Assembly (NCBI GenBank): GCA_036924085.1
Contig: JAVGWX010000009.1
Span: 61,237,512-61,301,511, forward strand
Origin: Ariolimax columbianus
Taxonomy: Eukaryota > Mollusca > Gastropoda > Stylommatophora > Arionidae
Reading direction: 5' to 3'
Length of the DNA: 64,000 nt
Positions 46,530 to 56,681 of this stretch are shown here, piece after piece. The notes under the pieces are model-generated. The model searched no databases. It was not told the origin of the DNA and saw nothing but the letters and a program-made list of their open reading frames with translations. The position numbers and the translations under genes were made by a program. The number at the start of each line of letters is the position of its first letter. Position 1 is the first letter of the stretch.

Positions 46530-47375
46530 TATCTGGCTTCTTCTTCTTCTTCCTCTTCTTCGTTTTCTTTTTTTTTTACTTCTTCTTCTTTTCTTCTTCT
46601 TGTTCTTGTTCTTGTTGTTGCTGTTGTCTGGCTTCTTCTTCTTCTTCTTCTTCTTCTGCTTCTTCTTCTTCTTCTTCTTCTTCTTCTTCTTTCTCTTATT
46701 CTTATTCTTCCTCTCGTCCTCTTCTTCCTTTTCGCCCTCTTCTTCGTCTTCTTCTTATTTTCTTCTTTTTCTTCTTCTTTTTTCTCTTATTCTTCTTCTT
46801 TTCTTCTTCTTCCTTTTCTTCTTCTTCTTTCTCCTATTCTTCTTCTTCCTCACGTCCTCGTCTACCTGTCGTCCTCATCTTCTTGTTCTTCTTTTTTCTC
46901 TTCTTATTCTTTCTTTCGTTTCTTCTTCCCTTTCGTCCTCTTCTTCGTTTTCTTCTTTTCTTCTTCTTGTTCCTCTCATGCTCCTCTTCCTGTCGTCGTC
47001 ATCTTCTTTTCTTCTTTTTCTTCTTTCTCTAACACGTCTTCCTCTCGCACTCTTTTTCCTGCCGTCCTATTCTTCTTGTCGTCCTCTTCTTGTTCTTGTT
47101 TCTCTTCTTCTTCTTCTTCTTCTTGTACTTCTTCGTCCTCTTCTTCTTGTTCTTGTTCTTGTTCTTCTTCTTCTTCTTCTTCGTCATACTTTTATGTTTT
47201 AATTTTCGTCTTCTTCTTCCTGTCGTTCTCTTCTTGTTCTTGTTCTTCTTGTTCGTGTTCTTGTTCTTGTTCTTCTTTTTTTTCTTCTTCTTTTTCTTCT
47301 TATTTTTAATCTTTTTTTCTATTTCTTACGTTTCATCATCTTCTTCTTCTTTTTATTCGTCTTCTTCTTCAGGAG
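46530..47375. repeat. ~850-bp (TTC)n-rich polypyrimidine tract
   Basis: The plus strand is almost entirely T and C, in TTC/CTT triplets with GTTCTT and CGTCCTC interruptions. Translated frames (poly-Ser, poly-Phe) are repeat artefacts. Long GAA/TTC tracts can form triplex DNA. The LINE-A tail is also GAA, so tail expansion is a conceivable origin, but no LINE body abuts the tract. Confidence 0.95.
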
Positions 47376-47690
47376 TATGTTTCACCTGCCCATGACGTAC
47401 CAAGTAGTCTTAGTCAGCATGTTCCACCTATGACGCGAAGTATTGGTCTTTATCAGTATATTTCAGAAGACTCTGGATGAAATGTCTTCCAATGAAAATC
47501 AGTCTTCTAGACCATTAAGAGAATATTGTGGAACAAAACCTTGTCGCTGGAACTGAGAAAGAGAGTCCTTGGGTGCGAAGTGTAACCACTACTGACAGTG
47601 AATCATGGACAATCAGCAAGCAAGCGAATATATCTTTAGAAGCAACGGGGATGTGGTTTTACAGAAGGATGCTGCTGATCTCATGGACTG
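47376..47690. other. no recognisable feature
   Basis: Apparently unique sequence. Confidence 0.4.
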
Positions 47691-47691
47691 C

Positions 47692-47792
47692 AAAGACTAC
47701 AACTTAAAGAGGCACAAAGACTACAACTTAAAGAGGCACAAAGACTACAACTTAAAGAGGCACACAGACTACAACTTAAAGAGGCACAAAGA
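47692..47792. repeat. 24-bp tandem repeat, four to five copies
   Basis: Unit GACTACAACTTAAAGAGGCA followed by CAAA, nearly perfect. It gives an in-frame DYNLKRHK repeat in a short frame (47605-47805) that has no other sign of being a gene. Confidence 0.9.
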
Positions 47793-47897
47793 CAACACAA
47801 ATTAGAAACATTAGAAACTCCACAGTACTACCTGCAATGTGATATGCGGCTGAAGCGTGGTCATTCACGAAAGAGATGGTCCAAACAGAGTGACCCA

Positions 47898-47903
47898 AGT
47901 TTT

Positions 47904-47934
<31 letters not shown>

Positions 47935-47986
47935 TGAGAGAGAGAGAGAGAGCGAGAGAGAGAGAAAGAAAGAGAGAGAGAGATAG
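47898..47986. repeat. (CT)n/(GA)n palindrome
   Basis: About 15 CT units run straight into GAGA repeats, giving a near-perfect inverted repeat of about 70-80 bp. It would form a long hairpin or cruciform. Confidence 0.9.
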
Positions 47987-48063
47987 GCATGGTCGCCTCA
48001 CGTTTTATAGCCAACGCACAAAAGGTCTACAGAACTGACATTTGCCAATTGTCCAGTCTAGAT

Positions 48064-48764
48064 TAGTGGTCATCAACCTTTGTTTATTACTGGCGCCACT
48101 TTTGTAACTTTTGTGACGATAAATTTTGCTTACCGCCCACTAAAATCTAAATTGTAGAAAACTCCGCGATTGTTCACTGAGTCGCTCCCATGACAGCCCG
48201 TCTAAAAGAAACTGGATTTCTTGCCAAATCTTCAGCTTGCTCCAGACTCATGCACAAGCATTTCTTGACTTCCTGGGGCCATCACCTTCTTGGTCGGACT
48301 CTGCCTTTCTTGCTCGAGAATCATACCACCCATTACCGTTCTCCCAAGTCCGGTGTGACTTTTGATATGGCCAAAGTATTTCAATGTTCTATCGATGATG
48401 ACATTTGTGAATCTTTTGGGCAACATATTTTATTCTGAGAGACGAGTGGAGCATTTTTTATGCCCAACTCTTGATCAATCTTCATTCTCCTTTTTTTTCG
48501 ATGCACGCTATTCTGAGGACCTTTCTAGAACAGTTGGACTCAAAGGACTCGAGGTTTGGGTAACTGTCCATATTTCACAGCCGTATGCTGCCGCTGGAAA
48601 AACACCGCTTCTCAAAATGTGCAGTTCTTTTTTGGTTTTCTGGTATTCTGCGATAGTTTTCTCCGATTGTGTTTTTAATCCAGCTTGTAATTATTCTGCT
48701 ACCGCGGATCTGAAAGCTAAAATCGTCCACTAGAGGGCGGTAGCGTCCAGGTTGAAGAGCACTG
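48064..48764. mobile_element. hAT-like non-autonomous element carrying an RTE-like fragment
   Basis: The left end TAGTGGTCATCAACCTTTG and the reverse complement of the right end, CAGTGCTCTTCAACCTGG, are imperfect terminal inverted repeats of hAT style. Flanking 8-mers GTCTAGAT (48056-48063) and ATCTAGAT (48765-48772) match at seven of eight positions, the duplication size expected of hAT. The interior contains a LINE fragment in place of a transposase. Confidence 0.65.
48225..48640 (-). pseudogene. RTE-like LINE fragment inside the hAT-like element
   Basis: The minus-strand reading gives LRSGVFPAAAYGCEIWTVTQ, a scrambled middle, then RTLKYFGHIKSHTGLGRTVM. This is the same block order as the copy at 24905-25420 (PVATYRCETWTITKG ... 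RKLRFFGHIKQ). Several frameshifts make it non-functional. It was either inserted into, or captured by, the surrounding TIR element. Confidence 0.65.
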
Positions 48765-48772
48765 ATCTAGAT

Positions 48773-49340
48773 AATAAATATTATAACCTCGATTTAATCT
48801 GTCTTTCAACCTTAATATAAACTTTCTCTGTAACCTTCTTTAATGTCATTGATGCGTGAATGTGTTTCCTTCCCCTCCTTAGAACTATAATATCCATGTA
48901 ATTATTCAGCCCATTCGATTTATGTCATTGTATTTCATGTTCCCGTGAATTTATGTTCGTGTTCCACTTTCTACCCGACTCCTTGTTTTTGTTCTTTAAG
49001 ACAACTGGGGCGGCATAAGAGCTCGTGCATGTCAGAAAGGTTGTGAAGAAAATGCTCGTAATTTTCTGCTTAAAAAATATTTGATGCTAGCACGCATGCA
49101 CAAAATATGAATATCTCTGCACCTGGATAGCTGACATAATTGCCTGCGTCTGGGTGGATCATGTCTTTTAAATAAGGTCATACTTGGATATACATTTTTG
49201 GGCGAGTTGCCTACATTATATCAGGGATCGACAACGTGGTCCGTGAGATGGACTCGGCCCCCTAGATGAAAACATCTAACTCACATTCTCAAACAAATTA
49301 CAATGTGTGCTGGTCAGCAATGATCCTTATAATTGTTGTT
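48773..49340. other. mostly unrecognised; one lone hAT-style end near 49223
   Basis: CAGGGATCGACAACGTGGTC at about 49223 resembles a hAT terminus, but I found no partner end. The remainder is apparently unique. Confidence 0.35.
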
Positions 49341-49344
49341 GTTG

Positions 49345-49720
49345 TTGTTTAATGCCCACAATGAGTAAGTTGTGTGCGCCCATTAAAAGGAAGTAAAGTG
49401 GCGGGTTGTATTAGCTTCCACCTCATCCCGAGCGTGTTGATGAAGGTGGTCCTCCAGGAGGTTGTGCTATGCATGGCTTCATCTGCGTGGTGCTCACTAC
49501 TACGGTGATCACATCGATCCACGTCTCGTCTATCAGGCTGCCTTGAAAATAGCCTGTTTCCAGGGAACGTTACATGGCAGAGAGATTGTGGTCATGGTCA
49601 GTGTATTGACCCTGACGCGACGTCCTGGTCAGTATGTTGTGCCTTACCCTGACGCGACGTCCTGGTCAGTATGTTGTGCCTTACCCTGACGCGACGTCCT
49701 GGTCAGTATGAACTGCCTGA
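49345..49720 (-). repeat. dispersed repeat family P, with three tandem units
   Basis: Inverted P copy with CCCGAGCGTGTTGATGAAGG, GTCCTCCAGGAGG and TGCTCACTACTACGGTGAT. It ends in about three 37-38 bp units containing ACGCGACGTCCTGGTCAGTA (49610-49710). The units lie at the position where P copy 2 carries its 35-bp array. Confidence 0.75.
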
Positions 49721-49799
49721 TTGGACTAGCATATCAGTTCCCCATCCTAAAAATTAATTCTGGTATACATTTCTGACCATAAAGTAAAACTGCATGATT

Positions 49800-50028
49800 T
49801 TAATCACTTGGAAACATTTATCCGTCTATAAATGGCTAGTATGTCTATAAATGGTTTGCCCGTATATAAATCGGTGGTTAAAACACAAATATTATGCCCG
49901 TATATACACACATTTTGTCCGTATATAAATGTTTTACTCCTTTATAAATAATTTGTCCGTATTTGGATAGTTTGCCGACATATAAATGTGTGCCCATGTA
50001 TAAATAATTTGTCCGTACATAAATGTTT
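49800..50028. repeat. 22-24 bp minisatellite, left half
   Basis: Units of the type TTTGCCCGTATATAAATGTT, with TCCGT and CCCAT variants. The same array resumes at 58681-58965, so a CR1-like element split it. Confidence 0.85.
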
Positions 50029-50481
50029 TAACTTAACTTAAAGTCTTTATACTAGTTTAGAAAACTTCAGAATCTGTACACAACCAGTGTCATTTACATT
50101 ACCTTGCTCTAAGAGCATCCAATCTATTCTTAAATGCATTAATTGTCCCCGCGTCCACTACTTCATGTGACAATGAATTTCAAGCATTCACCACTTTCTG
50201 ACAAAAAAAAAAATATTTCCTTATATCTAATCTGACCTTTCTTTAGATAATTTGTAGCTATGTCCTCTTGTTCTTGTAGGTGGTTGTATTTTGAAGAAAA
50301 AAATTGGTGTAGTCTAATTTATCCGCTCCTTTGATTATCTTAAAACCCTATTTAAAACAACCTAGAATTCTTCTCTTTTCTAGACACTGTAGGCCGGTTT
50401 TCTTGAGTCTTTCTTCATAACTGTGGTTCTGTAATCCAACTATCAGCTTTGTCGTTCTTTTTTGTATTCCTTCCCTTATGT

Positions 50482-51392
50482 TTATAACCACTCCACACTT
50501 ACACAGTACTCTAATCTAGGTGTAACTAATGCTTTATACAGTTTATCTATCCCTTCCTTGATCCTATGTTTAATATTTCTTTTTATCACACCTAACATTG
50601 TATTTGTCTTTTTCACTGGTACTTGGACTTCCTCACTCACTTTACCTGTAGGATCTATTATAACCCCTAGGTCCTTTTCTTTTTCGATTTTTCTAATATT
50701 ATTCTCGCCCATTCTGTAATTATATTTCAAATTGAATTTACCCATGTGGATGACTGTACATTTATCTACATTAAATTCCATTTGCCAGCTTACAGACCAT
50801 TCACGAATTTTATCTAAATCCGACCTCAATATATCCACTTCTGCTTTAGATAAGACACTACTGTATAGTTTTGTGTCATCAGCGAATTTTTCAATCATGG
50901 ATCCGATATCATTGTCCAAATCGTTTACATATATCAAGAACAAAATTGATCCCAAAACCGAACCCTGTGGCACTCCACTTTTTACTTCGCACCTCAGAGT
51001 ACTCCTTATTTATGCCCACTTTCTGCCTTCTTCCCGTAAATCATTTTCAATCCATTTGGCAACTTTCGCGCATATTCCATGTGATTTTAACTTTCGAAAT
51101 AATCTTTAATGAGGTACTCTATCAAAGGCCTTTGCAAAATCTAGATAAATAACGTCCACTGGCTCCCCTTTATCTATGATTTTAGTAACCTCCTCCATGA
51201 ATTCTAATATATTTGTTAAGCATGATCTCCCTCTAGTAAACCCATGCTGACTATTTCTGATTAGATTAAACTTGTCTAAATGCATTACAATGTTTTCTTT
51301 GATTATTGACTCTAACAATTTACAGACTATGCTCGTTAAGCTCACAGGTCTATAGTTGGCTGGATCTGCTTTTTTATCCTTTTTGAAGGGAA
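50482..51392 (-). pseudogene. CR1-like pol, 3' part (RT palm, thumb, C-terminus)
   Basis: Reading resumes with FKKDKKADPANYRPVSLTSI directly after the insertion break. It continues through QHGFTRGRSCLTNILEF, VIYLDFAKAFDRVPH (motif A), a stop, a roughly 100-bp damaged stretch, SGVPQGSVLGSILFLIYVND (motif B) and the catalytic FADD of KFADDTKLYSSV, to LYKALVTPRLEYC near 50482. RT catalytic residues survive, but at least one stop and one frameshift lie between motifs A and B. Confidence 0.88.
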
Positions 51393-51393
51393 G

Positions 51394-51832
51394 ACAGGTC
51401 AGTTTTACCCTACTAATGACAGGGCGTTGCTACGGAAATCCTGTTTAATTCGAGAAGAATCGCAGGTCGCAGACATTTGGTCCACGTGCTTGGCTGATAA
51501 GCCAATGGTGCGAGGCTACCATCTGAGGGATTACGGTGGAACGCCTCTAAGCCGGAATACCACCCTAAATCTCATCAGCACCACTGCGATGGGAGGCCAC
51601 GATATGGTTGGGACCTGGGGCTGGCGTCTCAGCCCGACCCGGTCGAGCCACAGAAAGAGGTCTCTGCCGTCCGCCGATTAAAGCGGGCGGGAAGCTGCTG
51701 GATATTCACCCCATACGCGACGAGGTGTGAAACCACTAGTAGAAGACTTAGTTCTCGGTCCGGGTGTCGTAAGCAGTACAGCAGCCACCTCACTGCGAAC
51801 TGTGAGACTCATCCCTTGATCATGAGATATGT
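51394..51832 (+). pseudogene. 28S rRNA 3'-end pseudogene fragment
   Basis: About 439 bp homologous to the 3' end of large-subunit rRNA. It starts at AGACAGGTCAGTTTTACCCT and passes through CAGACATTTGGT, GTGCTTGGCTGA and GAACGCCTCTAAG. It ends with GTAAGCAGTACAGCAGCCAC and GAGATATGT, matching the mature eukaryotic 28S 3' terminus (typically GAGATTTGT or GATTTGT). The near-universal sarcin-ricin loop word AGTACGAGAGGAAC reads AATTCGAGAAGAAT at 51446-51459, so it is not functional rRNA. It is only the terminal part of 28S, with no ITS, 5.8S or 18S nearby. Confidence 0.93.
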
Positions 51833-52561
51833 CCGCACACCAGGCGAACAACATCTCCGTGCCATGGCAAATCTTGTCCCCTGGTTAAATGCACTGCTGC
51901 CTCGCTCTTTACCTCTGCTATCAGTCATCCCAATGGACGCAGAAGAGATGCAGGCCAGCGGACATTGCACCTCTGCCCTATTGTGACAACCTCCCAGGTG
52001 GCGGGGAATGCTAGGCGTACCATCACTGCAGAGGAGCCGAGAAAATAAAGGGAGCAAAGAGATACCCCACTCACATGCATATGCTACGTTTCTGCCAGGA
52101 CGTGACGATCCTGTGATACAGACACACTGGACTGCCTCTCTTCCAGGATAGTACAAACTAGTACATAGTCCATCATATCATATCATCACCACACCCTATA
52201 GACACGAGTGGTGAAGAATCGATATTCCTGTAAGACAACTTCCCTAAGAGAGACAACTCTGACTACAAACAACTGCTGCCTTGCAGATATGCTGGGAACA
52301 GCCAAAGGCTAAGGAGGGCATCCCTACAGAAACGCCTGTTGAAATCGGATGCACTGGGCCACAGGCTTAACGAAACAAGTGCAACGTATATCGCTGTAAT
52401 GATGACGGTACAACCTCTCAGGAAAAAGTGTGGCGCTCATCCTGTGGAGTCCCGCCAGGTAGCCTCGAAGGGGCCCACTCAATACTACTGGTGGTCACCC
52501 ACCCATGTGCTGTGGAGTCAAGGCACAAGGTGATGGGGCAAAAACTATTAACCAAAAACAC
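51833..52561 (+). other. leader between 28S segment and LINE-A pol
   Basis: About 730 bp without a frame above 65 codons on the plus strand, so no ORF1 (gag) is visible. It is either the LINE-A 5' UTR or, at its left end, external transcribed spacer carried with the 28S sequence. A stretch at about 52321-52395 (ATCCCTACAGAAACGC, GAAATCGGATGCACTGGGCC, AGTGCAACG) resembles the body of the SINE at 29084-29334. No promoter motif could be recognised. Confidence 0.6.
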
Positions 52562-53625
52562 ATGACCCTCAGAATACTATAGTGGAATGCGGAGGGAGTC
52601 ATTAACAAAAAGCTTTCCCTAACACATCACCTGCATGAAGGTAAGATTGACATGGCATGTATCCAAGAAACGCACCTCAACAACAACCACAAATTATCAA
52701 TCAGAGGATACCAGACCTTCCGTCTCGATAGAGAAGGTGACAAAGGAGGGGTTCTGATACTGACACGTAACTGCATACCGAGTAGCGCGGTAGCTGTCAA
52801 TCACATCGGACAAGCAGAAATTGTAGGAGTCGACATAAATGACACCAGAAACGAAGATCCGCATCTTCAACCTGTATGGCCCACCAAACAAAGACCTGTC
52901 GCTCTCGAGTATGGAAATCAAGGACTCCAGCTGCCCAGTAGTTGGGAGACTTCAACAGCCACTCGGAGAGATGGGGTTATTCGGACACAGACAACAGAGG
53001 TGATGAAGTGGAAGATTTGGAGATAGACACAAATCTCTATCTTATCAATAGGCCGGAGGATAGCCCTAGCTTCTATTCTAGAACATGGCATACCACCTCT
53101 ACTCCAAACTTGGCATTTTCCACAATGGACATTCACCACAAAATAGACCGCCAGGTGCTCAACCAATTGGCAGGTAGCGACCACAGGCCAATTAGGCTAG
53201 AAATTTACATGGAAGTAGGCCCACAGGAAATAAAACCGCTCCCACGTTGGAATTATAAACGAGCCGACTGGGACGGATTTGCAATCCTGACAGATGGGCT
53301 GTGTGAAACAATCAACACACGGAATAACAATATGAAACCCATGGTGGAAAGCCTAAGCAAAGCAATAATGCAAGCAGCCACTGAAACCATCCCAAGAGGG
53401 GCAAGGAAAAACTACAAGCCTTATTGGAATGATGAATTGCAGAAAATGGAAGACGAAATCTCAAATGCTAGGAATATGGCAGAGAGAGAACAATCTATGG
53501 AGGCAAATATCGCCCTCAAAGCCATCACGGCGAAATACAAATACACTCTAAACCAAATAACAAGAGAAAGTTGGAAAAACAAAACAGTACGCCTCAATTT
53601 AAATAAAGAAGGGAACAAACTATGA
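52562..53625 (+). pseudogene. LINE-A pol N-terminus: APE endonuclease domain and linker
   Basis: Begins MTLRIL, then a TAG stop where a Gln or Trp-type codon is expected, then WNAEGVINKKLSL. The catalytic Glu lies in CIQETHL (about 52658). A frameshift at about 52850 is followed by RIFNLYGPPNKDLSLSSMEI in another frame. The next block is VGDFNSHSERWGY (about 52942), and the SDHRPI motif is near 53180. The linker MKPMVESLSKAIMQAATETI matches copy 1. TGG has become TGA at 53623-53625, ending the frame. This is the only copy here with the endonuclease, which nicks target DNA to prime integration. Confidence 0.9.
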
Positions 53626-53640
53626 AAGTTAGTCAAAGCC

Positions 53641-55542
53641 ATGAATGAGGAAACTCCATCAAACAAACAAATTACCATCAAGCAGGGCGACAACGTGCTC
53701 ACTGGAAAAAAAGCAGCAAACGCCTTTATGGAACATTTTGCCAGAGCAAACCACATTGATGTCCCTACAAATAGGCATACAGACATTAATGAAGAACAAA
53801 AGAGGCACGGCAACATGAATATGGCACCAGAGGAGCACATGATGGCAAAACTAACAATGAATGAAATGGAAGAGGCCATGAGAACTTTAAAGAAAAAGAA
53901 ATCGCCCGGAAAAGATGGCATAACAAACGAAATGCTGATGAGGTTGGGCCAAACAGCAAAGAGAAAGTTACTATCAGTCCTGAACCAAAGCTGGAAAAGG
54001 GGAATTGTACCGCAGGCATGGAAAGACATGGTACTTATACCAGTACCAAAGAAAGAAAAAGATAGAACAGATCCAAATGGATACAGGCCTATCAGTCTAC
54101 TGAGCTGTGTAGGAAAACTGATGGGGCGTATGATAAACACTAGACTGATGTGGCATCTGGAAGAAAAACACATACTAATCCCACAGCAAGCAGGCTTTAG
54201 ACAGCACAGATCCACTGAGGACCAGATCACTCTCATAGCCCAGGAAATAGAGGATGCTTACCAGGAGAAAAAACACACAGTAGCGGTTTGGGTGAATCTA
54301 GAAATGGCATTTGACAAGGTCTGGAAAGAGGGACTTAAAGTCAATCTACAAAGAAGGGAAGTTTGTGATAAAATGTACAGATGGATCAGCTACTACCTCA
54401 AAAACAGAACAGCCAGAGTTCAAGTACAAGGGCAACGAGGAGAAAACCACATGTACAATATTCTCGCTTTCAATCAAACCCCAAAACACCAAATTAAGTC
54501 TAAATGGCAAATTTCTGCAGCCAAACGACAACCCAAACTATCTGGGAACACATTTGATCGGCGCATGACATGGGAAAGTCAGATCGAGAGAAACCGAATG
54601 AGAGCCAGAGAAAGAATGGCAATCATGAGGAAACTTGCTGGCACAAGCTGGGGAGCAGACGAAAGTATACTAAAGAAACTGTACAGTCGTAGAGTGAGAC
54701 CACTTCTCGAGTATGGCATTGCGGCATGGACAACAGCAGCAAAGGTGAACTTCGATAAAGTTAGCAAACTTCAAAACCAAGCCATGAGAGTTATAACAGG
54801 AGGCATGAAGTCAACGCCAATTGTAGAACTTGAAAAGACTACAAAACTGCAATCCATGACCGATAGAAGAGACTGCAGAGCCCAGCTGCAGTCAGAGAAA
54901 CTCCGAAGACTGACTGACCATCCAATGCACCAGAGAGTAAACAATTTGGGAAATGGGAAACTAAAGCGGAGACACTTTGCAGAAATAGCCAAAGCAAAGA
55001 TGCACGAAGATCCCATAAACGCACTAACAACACCAAAGCCCATCACTACTGTACGAAAACCTGCCTGGAGGCAGGATATATTTCCAGAGGTGGTAGAAAA
55101 TATACCAGGTATTGGAAACAAAAACTACCAGACTGAAAAAGAAAGGAGAGATACTACCCTAAGCTTTATATCGAAAAACTACCTAAGCATGGACTGGACC
55201 CATGCATACACCGACGGTTCTGTAACAAACACAACACAGAACGGAGGGGCAGGAGTATTCCTGAACCTACCCAATGGCAGAAAAATAACACTGTCATTCG
55301 CTACTGGTAAGTACACAAGCAATTTCAGAGCGGAGGCAGAGGCACTGAGGGCGGCAGTGGAAAAAATGGTGACACATAAAGAAAATGAAAGCCATACAGT
55401 CCTGCTTACAGATGCTCTGGCCGTAGTCACAGCGCTAAAAAGCCAGAAAAACACTGAACTTAATGATTTAAGAGCAGTACTCTGTCATCTATGCCAGCAG
55501 TCCGCACCAAAAAGAGTAGTGGTACAGTGGGTTCCATCCTAA
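53641..55542 (+). pseudogene. LINE-A pol, RT with active site deleted, and most of RNase H
   Basis: The 633-codon frame has SPGKDGITNEMLMRL, GIVPQAWKDMVLIPVPKK, NGYRPISLLSCVGK and VWVNLEMAFDK (motif A Asp changed to Asn). A 242-bp deletion at about 54434 (copy 1 positions 3358-3599) removes GVPQGGVLSP and the FADD catalytic box. A later 1-bp loss at about 54546 restores the frame, leaving about 38 nonsense residues between. RNase H motifs YTDGS, RAEAEAL and LLTDAL remain, but a stop follows QWVPS at 55540-55542. Catalytically dead RT. Confidence 0.92.
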
Positions 55543-55975
55543 TGTAACATCCAAGGCAACGAGGAGGCAGACAGACTGGTAAAAGAAGGTGCAAGACTAC
55601 CACAACCAGACCATAGTGTGACCTATGAAGAGTCAAAAAGGCTTATTAGAGCTAGATACATGACCAAATTGGAAACAGAACATACTGGCTACACAAAAAA
55701 CGATGCCTATTACCAGTTGAACAGAAGAGAGCAGGCCGTGGTCTTCAGAATGCGCACAGGCCTCAATAGGATGAGGTACCACCTATTCAATAAATTGAAG
55801 ATAGGTGGTATCGACGAATGACCGCTGAAAATTTGCTGCAAAACTGCTCGACATACGAGTATCAGAGAAAGCAGATGTGGCCATCACCAGTGGCAACACT
55901 AGACAAGCTCTATGGCAGTGTCGACAGCCTCAGGATGACCGCTGCTTTTTTTCGAAAAAAAAACAGTTTGACGTC
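55543..55975 (+). pseudogene. LINE-A pol C-terminal remnant
   Basis: Continues NIQGNEEADRL, MTYEESKRLIRARYM and YYQLNRREQAVVFRMRTG. A 22-bp deletion at about 55818, between two AATG words, removes the CPCGTGK part of the Cys/His motif and shifts the frame. KLYGSVDSLRMTAAFF and the (GAA)n tail follow. Confidence 0.88.
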
Positions 55976-55989
55976 TGACAGCGTACGAA

Positions 55990-56520
55990 GAAGAAGAAGA
56001 AGAAGAAGAAGAAGAAGAAGAATAAGGGGATTACTCCCGCATCTTTCCAATCCTGTGGAACAATCCCTTGTGCAAGTGATTGAGAACATAATATAGCCAA
56101 TGGTTTTGCTAATTGGTCTCTAATTTCAAACAGCCATTTTGGATGAATACCATCTTGACCTGGACATTTATCCACTTTCAACCCCTCCAATTTGTTTTAA
56201 ACCATTTCTTCTGATTGATACTAATCCTGCTGCATCTATGTTTCTTTGAAAACTATCTAAAGGCTGTTAGATCTTGGAGCAGTATTTTTGTGTGTAGACA
56301 GTGCCAAAGTACTGATTGAGTACATTAGCTGCCTCCCTAATCTCATTTATTATTTTTCCTGTGCTGTCTATGAGAAGCACTATATTGACTTTCGCTCTTT
56401 GTTTATTTCTAACATAAGAAATGAAGCTTTTACTATCAGTCTTTATACTCTGCGCAAGTTTTTTCCGAAGTATTTTTGTTGTGTTATTCACTTTCTGAGC
56501 TATGTTCTGCTTGTCCAAAT
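55990..56520 (-). pseudogene. CR1-like pol, linker and RT N-terminal blocks
   Basis: The minus-strand frames give NKQRAKVNIVLLIDSTGKII, NVLNQYFGTVYT (linker), then KVDKCPGQDGIHPKWLFEI, LAKPLAILCSQSLAQGIVPQ and DWKDAGVIPL, where the 28S/LINE-A insertion cuts in. These are the usual pre-palm blocks of CR1-clade RT. Two frameshifts separate the segments. Confidence 0.85.
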
Positions 56521-56681
56521 ATTTTAAATGTGTTACCTATTATTTACCTTGTCCTATATATATATATATATTGTCCATGCTTTATTCTTAGCTCTTCTAC
56601 ATTTAACTACAAATCTAGTTATCCACTTTTTACGCTTGGGGTTTACCTCCATACATGAAACACCTTCCTCTTTTAGCGTTT

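Larger units (their letters stand above)
51393..56022 (+). mobile_element. 28S rRNA/LINE-A chimeric retro-insertion inside the CR1-like RT
   Basis: One insertion unit: 28S rRNA 3' fragment (51394-51832), a leader (51833-52561), LINE-A pol with endonuclease (52562-about 55975) and a (GAA)n tail to about 56022. The insertion breaks the CR1 RT exactly between VIPLF and KKDKK. The left break coincides with the start of the 28S segment and the right break with the LINE-A tail, so both parts entered together. A target duplication is not evident beyond GAA, which cannot be told from the tail. This contrasts with the 12-14 bp duplications of other LINE-A copies. Confidence 0.9.

Noticed and set aside
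46481..47395. Ser/Phe-rich frames up to 235 codons
   Set aside because: Translation of a TTC polypyrimidine tract.
47605..47805. Small gene with DYNLKRHK repeats
   Set aside because: The open frame is carried almost wholly by a 24-bp array, and no start context or domain supports it.
49220..49260. hAT element end (CAGGGATCGACAACG)
   Set aside because: No matching opposite terminus or 8-bp duplication could be found.
51394..51832. Functional 28S rRNA gene
   Set aside because: Only the last ~439 bp are present, invariant positions are mutated and it is fused to a LINE.
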